Shown here piece by piece: positions 7,286 through 16,120 of a stretch of DNA of 64,000 nucleotides; position 1 is the first letter of the stretch, and the number at the start of each line of letters is the position of its first letter. The notes under the pieces are model-generated. The model had not been told where the DNA came from. It did not search any database and saw only the letters and a list, made by a program, of their open reading frames with translations. Both the position numbers and the translations under genes were made by a program. This DNA comes from Actinomadura pelletieri DSM 43383 (GTDB lineage Bacteria > Actinomycetota > Actinomycetes > Streptosporangiales > Streptosporangiaceae), in contig NZ_RBWU01000004.1 in assembly GCF_003634705.1 (NCBI RefSeq), positions 740,236 through 804,235 of the forward strand, in the 5' to 3' direction.

Positions 7286-8650
7286 TTACCCCGCAACAAC
7301 ACCGCCTGGCCTGCACGCCGCCAGGTCGGGGTCGCGCGGCGCCGGACGTCCCACGCCCCTGCAGGACAGGCCCGCCTCGTCCAGGACGGACGCGTCCAGC
7401 AGGTTCCGCGTGTCGATGACGGACTCGCCGAGCAGCAGCCCGGCGATCCGCTTCCAGTCCAGGTCGCGGAACTCGGGCCACTCGGTCAGCACCACCAGTG
7501 CCGCCGCGCCGTCCGCCGCGTCGTAGGCGGTCTCCACGACCCGGATCCGGTCCCCGACATTGGGCAGGCCGCCGGGCAGGGGGCCGAGGACGGCGGGGTC
7601 GTGCGCGACGAGTTCCGCGCCCTCGGCGGCCAGCCGCGCGGCGACGGCGAGGGCGGGCGAGTCGCGCAGGTCGTCGGTGCCGGCCTTGAACGTCAGCCCG
7701 AGCAGCCCGACCCGGATCCCGGCGAACCGGCCGCCCACCGCCGCGCGGACCCGGTCGACCACCAGGTCCCGCTGCCTGGCGTTGGTGTCGATCGCGGCGC
7801 GCAGCAGCGGGAACTCACCGCCGAGCGCCTCCGCGGACCGCAGCAGGGCGTGGGTGTCCTTCGGCAGGCACGACCCGCCCCACCCCGGGCCGGGCCGTAG
7901 GAAGGACGTGCCGATCCGCCGGTCGTGCCCCATGCCCAGGGTCACGTCGCCGATGTCGGCGCCCGCGCGCTCGCACAGCTCCGCGACGCTGTTCACGAAG
8001 GACAGCCGGGTCGCGAGGTAGGCGTTGGACGCGTACTTGGTGATCTCCGCGCTGGCCCAGCCGGTGCGCAGGACGGGCGCGCCGAGCCCGTCGTACAGGG
8101 CGGCGACGCGGTCGGCGGCGGCGGGGTCCTGCGCCCCGATCACGATCCTGTCGGGGTTCAGGAAGTCCTCGACCGCCGACCCCTCGCGGAGGAACTCGGG
8201 GTTGGAGGCCACGGCCACGTCCGTCCGGTCGAGCAGTTCGGCGGTGCGGGCCGCCGTGCCCACGGGGACCGTCGACTTGTTCACGACGACGCACCCGGAC
8301 GGCAGCAGGCGACGCACCTCCGTCACGGCGGCCTCCACCGCGGTGAGGTCCGCGGAGCCGTCGGTCCCCATCGGTGTCGGCACGCAGAGGAAGAGGACGT
8401 CGGCGGTGGGGGCCGCGGCGGCCGCGCCGAGCACGAACTTCAGCCGGCTGGTCGTGAGACCGTCCGCGACGAGTTCGCTCAGGCCCGGTTCGCGGATGCC
8501 GGTCTGGCCGCGGGCGAGTCCGTCGATCTTCGCGACGTCCACGTCGGCGCACACGACCCGGTGTCCCAGTGACGCCAGGCACGCCGCCGTCGTCAGGCCG
8601 ACATAGCCCGCGCCGACCACGGCGACATTGGACTCGAACAATTCAGTCAT
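7286..8650 (-). CDS. UDP-glucose/GDP-mannose dehydrogenase family protein (UDP-glucose 6-dehydrogenase-like)
   Basis: A 454-residue NAD-dependent four-electron dehydrogenase that oxidises the C6 hydroxyl of a nucleotide sugar to the carboxylate, for example UDP-glucose to UDP-glucuronate. The N-terminal Rossmann motif is VVGAGYVGLTTA (residues 11-22). The conserved ASNPEFLREGSAVEDFLNPD block lies near 149, and the catalytic cysteine Cys261 lies in WGGSCLPKDTHAL. The C-terminal domain has GLTFKAGTDDLRDSPA. Length is normal. The substrate (UDP-glucose or an N-acetylated sugar) is not decided by the motifs. The start is ATG 8650; a 123-base gap separates it from the preceding unknown gene, and it is the promoter-proximal gene of a dehydrogenase-TetR-cupin run. 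Confidence 0.9.
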   Translation of the reverse strand: MTELFESNVAVVGAGYVGLTTAACLASLGHRVVCADVDVAKIDGLARGQTGIREPGLSELVADGLTTSRLKFVLGAAAAAPTADVLFLCVPTPMGTDGSADLTAVEAAVTEVRRLLPSGCVVVNKSTVPVGTAARTAELLDRTDVAVASNPEFLREGSAVEDFLNPDRIVIGAQDPAAADRVAALYDGLGAPVLRTGWASAEITKYASNAYLATRLSFVNSVAELCERAGADIGDVTLGMGHDRRIGTSFLRPGPGWGGSCLPKDTHALLRSAEALGGEFPLLRAAIDTNARQRDLVVDRVRAAVGGRFAGIRVGLLGLTFKAGTDDLRDSPALAVAARLAAEGAELVAHDPAVLGPLPGGLPNVGDRIRVVETAYDAADGAAALVVLTEWPEFRDLDWKRIAGLLLGESVIDTRNLLDASVLDEAGLSCRGVGRPAPRDPDLAACRPGGVVAG

Positions 8651-8773
8651 CCCTTCGTTGTTCCGCCGTCCCGCGACCGAGGGAAGGTCCGATCGCGAGA
8701 CCCGGTGAGGGCTCGGGAGGGGGCTCGGTCGCGGGTGGCGGGAGTCGGGTGGTTCGTCCGGCGCCGGATGCGG

Positions 8774-9967
8774 CTACTCGTCGATCGGAAGTGCCCGGAT
8801 TCCCTCGTACGGGGTGTCCTTTCCGAGGTAGTCCACCGTCTCGAAGAGGCCGATCGCGTCCATCGGGAACCGGGCACCCTCTTCGGCGACGAAAATGCAG
8901 GGAAGGATGCGCTTGCGCTCCGACGCGCCGGCCTCACCGCTCTTGCGGATGTGCTTGTGCGTGTGGATGAGAATGGGCATGAACCCGCCGCCGAGAAAGG
9001 AGCCGCTCTGTAGGATGGCGCCGCCGACGCAGTCGATCACCAGTCCCTTGCCGAGAATTGCGTCGCGTCCCTGGTAGTAGTAGGACGGCGTGGTGAGCGT
9101 CCCGTGCTCCACATGGAAGACCCCGGCGGAAAGGCCGATGATCGAGCGGCCGCTGATCCGCAGGACCGACCGGTAGAAGTCCACCAGGACGGGCCGCACC
9201 CTGACGTCGGGGAGTTTGAACTCCGGGCACAGCAGGACGATGCGCATCAGTTCCGCGAGCGTGAGCGCGGCGGCGCCGTCCGCGCCGGGGAATTCCTGGT
9301 CCCAGGGGACGAGATAGTCCGAGGGCGAGATCATGTCGGTCCCGGCGTCGTCGACGATGAGACGTTCCGCCTCCGACGCGGGCGCCTGCGCCCGGGGCGC
9401 GCGGCCGAGGATCCGCCGCGCGAGGAGGTGGCGGCTCTCCAGGGTCTTCGCCCGGCTGGCGGCGGTGAGGACGTCGATCCGGCCGGCGACGGTGTCCGGG
9501 ACCTCGAAGAGGTGGTCGATGCCGTCGGTGGTGACCACGAGTTTCGTCTCGGTGGTGCGGTGCCCCAGCGGCTCGTAGGCGTCCACCGCCTCCTCGAGGT
9601 CTCCGGTGAACGGGCCGGGGCCGAAGCGCAGCAGCTCGTCCGCGGCGAGGGCCCGGTAGTCGTACGGGATGGCCGTCGAGGTGGACAGCACGATGTCGGC
9701 CAGCGTGGCGCGGTAGCGGTCGTCGTCCAGCTCCGCCGCGGCCAGTTCCAGCGACAGGTACGGGCACTTCTCGCCGGGGCCGTGGACCCAGCTCGCCGCG
9801 TAGGGGCTCTCGAACCGGCACGCCCGGCGGAACTCCTCGTAGGCGGACTCGTCGGTTCCGATGCGGCCCGCGAGCCGGGTCCGGGCGGTCTGTTCGTCGG
9901 TGACCTCGCCCAGCGTTCCGGGGGTGAGCCGCAGCAGTTCGGCGCAGTTCTGGGTCATCTGCGTCAT
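8774..9967 (-). CDS. Unrecognised protein with left-handed beta-helix-like C-terminus
   Basis: A 397-residue soluble protein that I cannot assign to a family. The N-terminal ~250 residues are mixed alpha/beta with no motif I know. Residues ~320-370 contain AILGKGLVIDCVGGAIL, then SFLGGGFMPILIHTHKHI. The regular hydrophobic-glycine spacing and the isolated THKH histidines resemble hexapeptide-repeat acyltransferases, where a histidine is the catalytic base. A sugar N- or O-acyltransferase is therefore possible, and the neighbouring nucleotide-sugar dehydrogenase and Gfo/Idh/MocA oxidoreductase fit that. The start chosen is ATG 9967 (GGGAAA upstream). An ATG at 10048 would overlap the oxidoreductase by 11 bases, but the extra residues are charged and AT-rich. 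Confidence 0.7.
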   Translation of the reverse strand: MTQMTQNCAELLRLTPGTLGEVTDEQTARTRLAGRIGTDESAYEEFRRACRFESPYAASWVHGPGEKCPYLSLELAAAELDDDRYRATLADIVLSTSTAIPYDYRALAADELLRFGPGPFTGDLEEAVDAYEPLGHRTTETKLVVTTDGIDHLFEVPDTVAGRIDVLTAASRAKTLESRHLLARRILGRAPRAQAPASEAERLIVDDAGTDMISPSDYLVPWDQEFPGADGAAALTLAELMRIVLLCPEFKLPDVRVRPVLVDFYRSVLRISGRSIIGLSAGVFHVEHGTLTTPSYYYQGRDAILGKGLVIDCVGGAILQSGSFLGGGFMPILIHTHKHIRKSGEAGASERKRILPCIFVAEEGARFPMDAIGLFETVDYLGKDTPYEGIRALPIDE

Positions 9968-10037
9968 TTCGTGTTTCCCATCGTCTGGATTCTGATCGGT
10001 TTTCGTTTTTCGCTCGGGCGCCGCGGTGCCGGCGGCG

Positions 10038-11072
10038 TCAGAGGGCATGGCAGAGAACGGTGGACGTGGCCCAGCCGAGTCCGGCGAGGAAACGGTGCTC
10101 GGGCAGGCGCAGCAGGGCCGTGCCCTCCGCCGCTCGGTCGAGCAGGTCGAGTTGCAGCAGAAGCGCCTCCTTGAAGTGGTTTCCCGAGATCAGAAAGTGC
10201 CGCCATGATCTGGCGTCCCTGATATGGACGGCATGCTTGTTCTTGTATTCGGCGTCCGTGCCGTAGTGCACCTCGAAGACGAGCGTCACATGTTTTCCCG
10301 AAACTAGTTCCACGTCCGCGAACCGGTATCTGAGGTTCTCCCCGTAGGGAATGAGCGAACGGGTGATCTGGCGTTTCGCGGCGGGGGCGGAGAAAGCGAA
10401 GCCGGCGAGACCGGGATGGCCGATGACACCGGTCGAGGACGCGTACAGCTCGATTTCCGGAAGGTTCTCCGCCGCGGTTCTGACCCGCATCTCCGGGGTG
10501 ACCGAAGCGGGAACCGTCCGCAGGTACTTCCCGTAGAGGTCGGCGGGAAGGATCGAACGGATCAGGCTGAGCATGTGGAAGTACTCGTAGCCCGCCTCGC
10601 CGTACTGGGTGTCGACGAACCTGCCGTTGACGACGTCGAGTTCCCGGTTCTTGGTGAACTCGACGGTCACCTTCTTGATGGGGTCGGCTCCGCTGTGCAG
10701 CCGCACCGAATCCGCGAAGCGCCGCACGGCGCCGCTGTGGCCGTAGATGTCGTTGACCACGGTCCGGGCCCTCGGATGCCGGCGGACGAGTCGCACCAGA
10801 TCGGCGATCTCCGTCGGGTAGCAGGCCGGTTTCTCCAGCAGGACCCGCGCGTCCGGCCGGCGCTCCAGGATCTCGCCGAGCACCGGAAGGTGGGCGGCGG
10901 TCGGCGTGGCGATGATCCAGGCGTTGACGCGCGCGGGGTCGGGCACCCGTGACGTCCGGTTGTGGTCCGCGCCGCCCGCGGGGTCGACCGTGACGACCTC
11001 GTGGCCCGCCTCCCTGAGGTAGGCCGCGTGCCGCGACCCGATCGTCCCGTTCCCGACGACCACGACCCTCAT
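10038..11072 (-). CDS. Gfo/Idh/MocA-family NAD(P)-dependent oxidoreductase
   Basis: A 344-residue oxidoreductase. MRVVVVGNGTIGSRHAAYL at the N-terminus is a Rossmann nucleotide-binding motif. LLEKPACYP near residue 95 is the family EKP signature, whose lysine is catalytic. The C-terminal half carries the expected beta-sheet domain. Enzymes of this family oxidise or reduce hydroxyl/keto groups of sugars, including UDP-sugars such as the 3-dehydrogenase WbpB. The ATG overlaps the stop of the flavoprotein gene by four bases (ATGA), so the two are translationally coupled. Together with the dehydrogenase and the beta-helix protein downstream it suggests a sugar-modifying pathway. The exact substrate is unknown. 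Confidence 0.85.
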   Translation of the reverse strand: MRVVVVGNGTIGSRHAAYLREAGHEVVTVDPAGGADHNRTSRVPDPARVNAWIIATPTAAHLPVLGEILERRPDARVLLEKPACYPTEIADLVRLVRRHPRARTVVNDIYGHSGAVRRFADSVRLHSGADPIKKVTVEFTKNRELDVVNGRFVDTQYGEAGYEYFHMLSLIRSILPADLYGKYLRTVPASVTPEMRVRTAAENLPEIELYASSTGVIGHPGLAGFAFSAPAAKRQITRSLIPYGENLRYRFADVELVSGKHVTLVFEVHYGTDAEYKNKHAVHIRDARSWRHFLISGNHFKEALLLQLDLLDRAAEGTALLRLPEHRFLAGLGWATSTVLCHAL

Positions 11073-12499
11073 GCCGACCTCCCGGCCCGGAGCGCGTGGG
11101 CGGCGGCCGTGCTGCCGGCCGCCCGGCCGAGGACGGCGCCCGCCATCAGGCCCGTCCCGGCCGGGTAGCCCTCGTCGTAGAGCCCGCCCACGATCACCCC
11201 GGCGGCGTACAGGCCCTCGATCGGCTCTCCCCCGCCGCGGACCTCGGCGTTCGGCGTCACCGAGAGCCCGCCGTAGGTGAACGTCAGACCGCTGACCACC
11301 GGAACGAACAGGTACGGGGGCGAGTCCAGGCGTCCGTGCGTGCGCGCGGCTCCGTTCGGCGCGGCGTTCAGCCGGTCGACCTCGGCGGTGAGCCGCTCGG
11401 CGTCGATGCCGAACCGCCGGGCGCCCTCGTCGAGCGAACCGACGGTGACCGCGGCCGGGTCGCTGAGGTAGCCCGCGGGCAGCGAGCCGGTGTCGAGCAC
11501 CCGCCGGTCGAAGATCTGAAAGGCGATCTTCCCCGGCTGGTCCATGATCTTCTGTCCCAGCGAGACATAGGTGAGGTTGCTGAGACCGGCCGCCTCGTCG
11601 AAGAACCGGCGCCCGTCCCGGTTGACGACGATGCCGAGGGTGTGGGCGTAACGCGCCAGCCCGTGCGACCGGTGCATCTCCCCGGGGAGCACATGGTCGG
11701 GCAACCCGATGCCCTGCGGGGTGGCATGGCACTTCGTCCAGTTCCCCGCGGTGTCCGCGCCGAGCGCGAGCGCCGCCTCCAGCGGTGCGCCGTCGTTGAA
11801 CGGCACGCCCCGCAGCTTCACGTCCCGCCACCGATCGCCCAGGTGACGTTCGCGCTTGCGCGGGTTCCCCTCGAAGCCGCCGGAGGCCAGCACCAGCGCG
11901 TCACAGTGGAGGGGAAGCGCCTCCCCCGCCCCCTGGACGAGATAGCCGCCATGGGCGTCCCGCTCGATGTGGGTGACGGTGGTGTCGTGGTGGACGGTCC
12001 CGCCGAGCCGCTCGAACTCGGCGAAGTTGCGGGCCTGCATGCCCTGTCCGCCGCCCTCGAAGACCACGGGCACGTCGCCGGGCAGCGGGTTCGGTCTCGG
12101 CGCCCACCGCTGCCCGTGGTCCCGCATCCACGCGGTGGCGCCGTTCGAGCGGCGAATGATCGACTCGATCAGGGGACGGTCGACCCGCTCGCCGGACACG
12201 CCCAACCAGTCGTGGAGGTACTGCTCCTCGCCGTAGCCCGACCATCCGGCCAGGATCTGGTCGAGCCTGTGTCTGTCCTGATCTCGCAGCAGCGTGCCGA
12301 CGAACGCTCTGTCGTCCCACGCGAAACGCATGCTCTTCGTCAGCGCGCTGTTCCCGCCACGGAGCCGCCGCGGCGCGGAGTCGACGACCGCGACTCCGCG
12401 CGCCCCCGCCTGCGACGCCGCGATGCCCGCGCAGAGGCCCGCGTTCCCCGCCCCGACGACGAGCACCTGCCACCTGTCCGATGTGCGCTGATGTGTCAT
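11069..12499 (-). CDS. FAD-dependent dehydrogenase, fumarate reductase/tricarballylate dehydrogenase-like
   Basis: A 476-residue flavoprotein. VLVVGAGNAGLCAG (residues 13-24) binds the ADP part of FAD. LVLASGGFEGNP, RFFDEAAGLSNLTYV and the C-terminal FTYGGLSVTPNAEV ... LYAAGVIVGGLYDEGYPAGTG are the conserved blocks of the FAD_binding_2 family (fumarate reductase flavoprotein, 3-ketosteroid dehydrogenase, tricarballylate dehydrogenase TcuA). It probably introduces or reduces a C=C bond or oxidises an alcohol on a carboxylated substrate. It is the first gene of the minus-strand run and is divergent from the SARP regulator across a ~300-base gap. The start is ATG 12499; no strong ribosome-binding site is visible. 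Confidence 0.82.
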   Translation of the reverse strand: MTHQRTSDRWQVLVVGAGNAGLCAGIAASQAGARGVAVVDSAPRRLRGGNSALTKSMRFAWDDRAFVGTLLRDQDRHRLDQILAGWSGYGEEQYLHDWLGVSGERVDRPLIESIIRRSNGATAWMRDHGQRWAPRPNPLPGDVPVVFEGGGQGMQARNFAEFERLGGTVHHDTTVTHIERDAHGGYLVQGAGEALPLHCDALVLASGGFEGNPRKRERHLGDRWRDVKLRGVPFNDGAPLEAALALGADTAGNWTKCHATPQGIGLPDHVLPGEMHRSHGLARYAHTLGIVVNRDGRRFFDEAAGLSNLTYVSLGQKIMDQPGKIAFQIFDRRVLDTGSLPAGYLSDPAAVTVGSLDEGARRFGIDAERLTAEVDRLNAAPNGAARTHGRLDSPPYLFVPVVSGLTFTYGGLSVTPNAEVRGGGEPIEGLYAAGVIVGGLYDEGYPAGTGLMAGAVLGRAAGSTAAAHALRAGRSA

Positions 12500-12796
12500 G
12501 GGGGAAGCGTGGGGCGTGCGGTCCTCGTCCGGTCCCTGTCCCGTCCTCGCCGCGTCCCGCTCCGGAAGGACGGCGCCGGAACGGGCGCGACGCGGCACAC
12601 GTCCGCACGGTCGGTGTCCGCGCACACACGCTTCGCTGTTCCCGGCCGTCGCACGGGCACCGTACGGGAGGTATTCGCCCGGCGGACGCCGCTGGATGAC
12701 CGCTGGCAGCAAACGGCCAGGAAATCTGTTCCGCTTGCTGCGCCGATGGCACAGGTGTGGGATGGGGAAATATCAAGACCCCATGGAGGAATGACC
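12500..12796. promoter_or_regulatory. Divergent intergenic region between flavoprotein and SARP genes
   Basis: A 297-base non-coding stretch that must hold the promoters of both divergent genes. The half nearer the SARP gene (12680-12796) is clearly less GC-rich. I see no unambiguous -35/-10 pair and no clean heptameric SARP direct repeat. The SARP start is fixed by GGAGGA at 12785-12790. Confidence 0.5.
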
Positions 12797-15700
12797 TTGA
12801 ATTTCAAGATCCTCGGCCCACTGGAAATCCGGGACAAGGGAAATTCGGTCGATCCCGGGCCGGCGCGCCACCAGAAAGTCCTGACCGCTTTGTTGCTGTC
12901 CGCCGACCGCGTGGTGCCGCTGCCCCGGCTGATCGACGCGGCCTGGGGCGAGAATCCGCCCGTGACCGCGCGGAAACAGGTCCGCAACATCGTCTCGGAT
13001 TTGCGGCGGGCACTGAACGGGGTCGGCGAGGCCGGGCTGGCGCCGGTCGGGCAGGACGGTTACCGCCTGCACGTCGCCGCCGACGCCCTCGACGTGTCCG
13101 TGTTCGACGACAGGGTCGCGCGGGGCCGCCGATATGCCGCCGACCAGCAGCTCATCGAGGCCGTCACCGAGTTCCGCGAGGCCCTGTCGCTGTGGCGCGG
13201 CCCGGCCTTCGCCGGTCTGGAGAGCCCCGCCCTGGAGCCGCAGCGCGCCGTACTGGAGGAGAAGCGCCTGACCGTGCTGGAGGAGTTCGCCGATCTTGAA
13301 CTCACCGTCGGCCGGCACCACGAACTGTCCGCCGAACTCGCCCAATGGGTGGCGGAATATCCACTACGAGAGCGACTCGTCGGCTTTTACATGCTGGCCC
13401 TGTATCGCGCCGGACGGCAGGCCGAGGCGCTTCAGGTGTTTCAGGACGCCCGGCGCGTGCTGATCGACCAGCTCGGTATCGAACCCGGTGCCGAGCTGCA
13501 GCGGCTGCATCAGCGGATCCTCACCGGCGACGAGGAACTCACCGCACCGCGAATTGCGACCACCTGCCCCCAGCATTTCCTGCCGCGCGACATCTGTGAC
13601 TTCACCGGCCGCGCGGCCGAGCTGGAGCGCGTCCGGTCGGCGCTGCCCGCCGGCGACGACCGGGCGAGCGCCGTGGCGGTCATCGCGATCGACGGCATGG
13701 CGGGGGTCGGGAAGACGGCCCTGGCCGTCCATGTCGCCCACGACCTGACCGACCGCTACCCGGACGCCCAGATCTACATCGATCTGCACGCCCACACCGC
13801 CGACCAGGAGCCCCTCGGCACGGCGGCGGCGCTGGACGCGCTGCTGCGGGCGGTGGGGGTCCCCGGGGACAAGGTCCCCGAGCGGGCGGAGGAGCGGGCC
13901 GCGCTGTGGCGTTCCCGGCTCGCCGGTCGCCGGGTCCTGGTGGTGCTGGACAACGCCGCCGGCTCCGCCCAGGTGCGGCCGCTGCTGCCGGGCACGCCCG
14001 GCTGCCTGGTGCTGGTCACCAGCCGGCGGCGGCTCCCCGACCTGGAGGGCGCGCGGACGCTGTCGCTCGGCGTCCTGCCGCCGCGGGACGCGACCGAGCT
14101 GTTCACGCGGGTCGCGGGCGAGGCGCACGCCCGGGCCGACCTCGCGGCCGTCCAGGAGGTGGTGCGGGTGTGCGGGTACCTGCCCCTCGCGGTCCGCATC
14201 GCCGCCGCGCGCCTGCGGACCCGTCCCGTCTGGAGCGTCACGCACCTCATCGAGCGGCTGCGGGAGGAGCGGCGGCTGACCGAGCTCACCGTCGGGGACC
14301 GCGGCGTCGCCGCCGCGTTCGCCCTGTCGTACCGGCATCTCACCGCCGACCAGCGGCGCGTGTTCCGGCTCCTCGGCCTGTACCCGGGCGCCGACTTCGA
14401 CCTCCACACGGCCGCCGCCCTCGCGGACATGGCGTTGGACGACGCCGACCGGCTGGTGGAGCAGCTCGTCGACTTCCACCTCCTGGAGCAGCCCACCGCG
14501 GGCCGGTACCGTTTCCACGACCTGCTCCGGTTGCACGCCGTCCACCTCGCGGGCCGCGAGGTCGGCGAGGACGACCGGCACGACGCCCTGGGCCGGGTGC
14601 TGGACCACTACCGCCACACCGCCGCCCTCGCCATGAACGCGGTCGTCTGCTACGACAAGGCGTACCTGCCCTGCGTCCCCGCCTCCACCACGCCCGCCCC
14701 GGCGTTCGCCGACTCCGAGCAGGCCATCGCCTGGCTGGAGACCGAACGCCCCAACCTGCCCGCCCTCGTGGCGCACGCCGCCGAGCACGGCTGGCCCACC
14801 CACGTCACCGACCTGTCCAACACCCTGTGGTGCTTCTTCGAGCATCGCGGCAGCCACGACGAGACCCTCGACCTGTACACGCGGGCGCTCACCACCGCGC
14901 GCGGCATCGGCGACCGCGACCTCGAGGGCCAGGCCCTGCACTATCTCGGGCTCTTCCACCGGCACCACGGGCGCAACGACAGGTCCCTCGCCCACTACGA
15001 GGCCGCCCTCGCCCTGGCGCGCGAGACCGGCAACCGCGTCCTGCAGGGCCGCATCCTCGGCAACCTCGGTCCGACGCTGTGGCATCTGGGACGCGGTGAC
15101 GAGGCGATCACGCACTACCGGCGGGCGCTGGCGGCGGCGCTGGAGACCGGCGACCTCACCCTCCAGTGCCGGGTGTCGGAGGGGCTCGGTTCCATCCGCC
15201 GCGGCCAGGGACGCTACGAGCAGGCCCTCGGTCACTACAAGCAGGCCCTCGCGCTCGCCCGCGAGACCGGCAACTTCAGGCGCGACCCGTTCGTCCTGGC
15301 CGAGATCGGCGGCGTCTACGGGCGGATCGGACGCCACGACGAGGCGATCGACCACCTTCAGCGGGGCCTCGACTCCGCCTGCTCCACCGCCAGCCGTCTC
15401 TTCGAGGGTTTCGCGCTCTACGAACTCGGCGCCCTGCACGGACGGATCGGACACCATCACGAGGCGATCGCCCACCTCGACCAGGCACTCGACCTCGCCC
15501 ACACGACGTCGAACGGCATGCTCCGGGCGTCCGCGCTCTGCGGGCTCGGCGCCGTCTACATGCGGCTCGGGCTCCACGACGAGGCGATCGGCCATCTCCA
15601 CCGGGCCCTCGACCTCGCCCGTTCGACGACGAACCGTCCGCTGGAGAACGAGGTCCTCAACGGGCTGGGCGAGACCGCCCGCCGCGCGGGCGACCCTCGC

Positions 15701-15943
15701 CGCGCCCTCACCCACCACCGCGAGGCCTTCGTCCTCGCCACCGAGATCGGAACCGGCTACGAGCTGGCACGCGCCCTCGACGGCATCGCCCACGTCCACC
15801 ACGACCTCGGCCACGACCGCGAGGCCGCCGAGAACTGGCGGCAGGCCCTGACCGCCTACACCGACCTCGGCGTCCCCGACGCCGACGACGTCCGCGCCCT
15901 CCTGGACGGCCTCGGCAGCGTCAGCGGACACGGAGGCCGGTGA
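12797..15943 (+). CDS. AfsR/SARP-family regulator with NB-ARC ATPase and TPR repeats
   Basis: A 1048-residue transcriptional activator of the large SARP class. Residues 1-95 form an OmpR-type winged helix (FKILGPLEIRD, LLLSADRVVPLPRLIDAAWG). Residues ~96-245 are the bacterial transcriptional activation domain (DVSVFDDRVARGRR ... LYRAGRQAEALQVFQDARRVL). An NB-ARC STAND ATPase follows with Walker A GMAGVGKT at 300-307 and VLVVLDNA as Walker B. From about residue 690 there are at least seven TPR units (ALHYLGLFHRHHGRNDRSLAHYEAALALA and similar). The TTG start follows GGAGGA by six bases; an ATG at 12791 abuts the ribosome-binding site and is unlikely. Such regulators usually switch on a nearby secondary-metabolite locus, here plausibly the divergent flavoprotein operon. 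Confidence 0.92.
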   Translation: MNFKILGPLEIRDKGNSVDPGPARHQKVLTALLLSADRVVPLPRLIDAAWGENPPVTARKQVRNIVSDLRRALNGVGEAGLAPVGQDGYRLHVAADALDVSVFDDRVARGRRYAADQQLIEAVTEFREALSLWRGPAFAGLESPALEPQRAVLEEKRLTVLEEFADLELTVGRHHELSAELAQWVAEYPLRERLVGFYMLALYRAGRQAEALQVFQDARRVLIDQLGIEPGAELQRLHQRILTGDEELTAPRIATTCPQHFLPRDICDFTGRAAELERVRSALPAGDDRASAVAVIAIDGMAGVGKTALAVHVAHDLTDRYPDAQIYIDLHAHTADQEPLGTAAALDALLRAVGVPGDKVPERAEERAALWRSRLAGRRVLVVLDNAAGSAQVRPLLPGTPGCLVLVTSRRRLPDLEGARTLSLGVLPPRDATELFTRVAGEAHARADLAAVQEVVRVCGYLPLAVRIAAARLRTRPVWSVTHLIERLREERRLTELTVGDRGVAAAFALSYRHLTADQRRVFRLLGLYPGADFDLHTAAALADMALDDADRLVEQLVDFHLLEQPTAGRYRFHDLLRLHAVHLAGREVGEDDRHDALGRVLDHYRHTAALAMNAVVCYDKAYLPCVPASTTPAPAFADSEQAIAWLETERPNLPALVAHAAEHGWPTHVTDLSNTLWCFFEHRGSHDETLDLYTRALTTARGIGDRDLEGQALHYLGLFHRHHGRNDRSLAHYEAALALARETGNRVLQGRILGNLGPTLWHLGRGDEAITHYRRALAAALETGDLTLQCRVSEGLGSIRRGQGRYEQALGHYKQALALARETGNFRRDPFVLAEIGGVYGRIGRHDEAIDHLQRGLDSACSTASRLFEGFALYELGALHGRIGHHHEAIAHLDQALDLAHTTSNGMLRASALCGLGAVYMRLGLHDEAIGHLHRALDLARSTTNRPLENEVLNGLGETARRAGDPRRALTHHREAFVLATEIGTGYELARALDGIAHVHHDLGHDREAAENWRQALTAYTDLGVPDADDVRALLDGLGSVSGHGGR

Positions 15944-15967
15944 CGGCCCCTGAAGTTCCCCGCACCA

Positions 15968-16077
15968 GGGCCTCCTGGACGACCCGGTTGTCCACCGCAA
16001 CCAGGAGGCCCCCTCGCACAGGCCCTGAGCCGCTACTCTCCCGGCCCCCTCCGCGCGGGCTGGTCGGAGTAGCGGCT
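15968..16077. terminator. Two consecutive stem-loops between convergent genes
   Basis: First, GGGCCTCCTGG (15968-15978) pairs with CCAGGAGGCCC (16001-16011), with inner GGTTG/CAACC pairing. Second, AGCCGCTACT (16028-16037) pairs with AGTAGCGGCT (16068-16077) around a 30-base loop. They lie between the end of the SARP gene and the end of the acyl-CoA dehydrogenase gene. There is no T-run. They are most simply a bidirectional terminator. Confidence 0.6.
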
Positions 16078-16120
16078 GATCACTCCAACGGCGTTCAGCC
16101 GATCGACGACCTCGGTCCCG

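Noticed and set aside
13364..16000. 878-codon frame antisense to the SARP gene
   Set aside because: It has no domain or ribosome-binding site and mirrors the codon bias of the sense gene.
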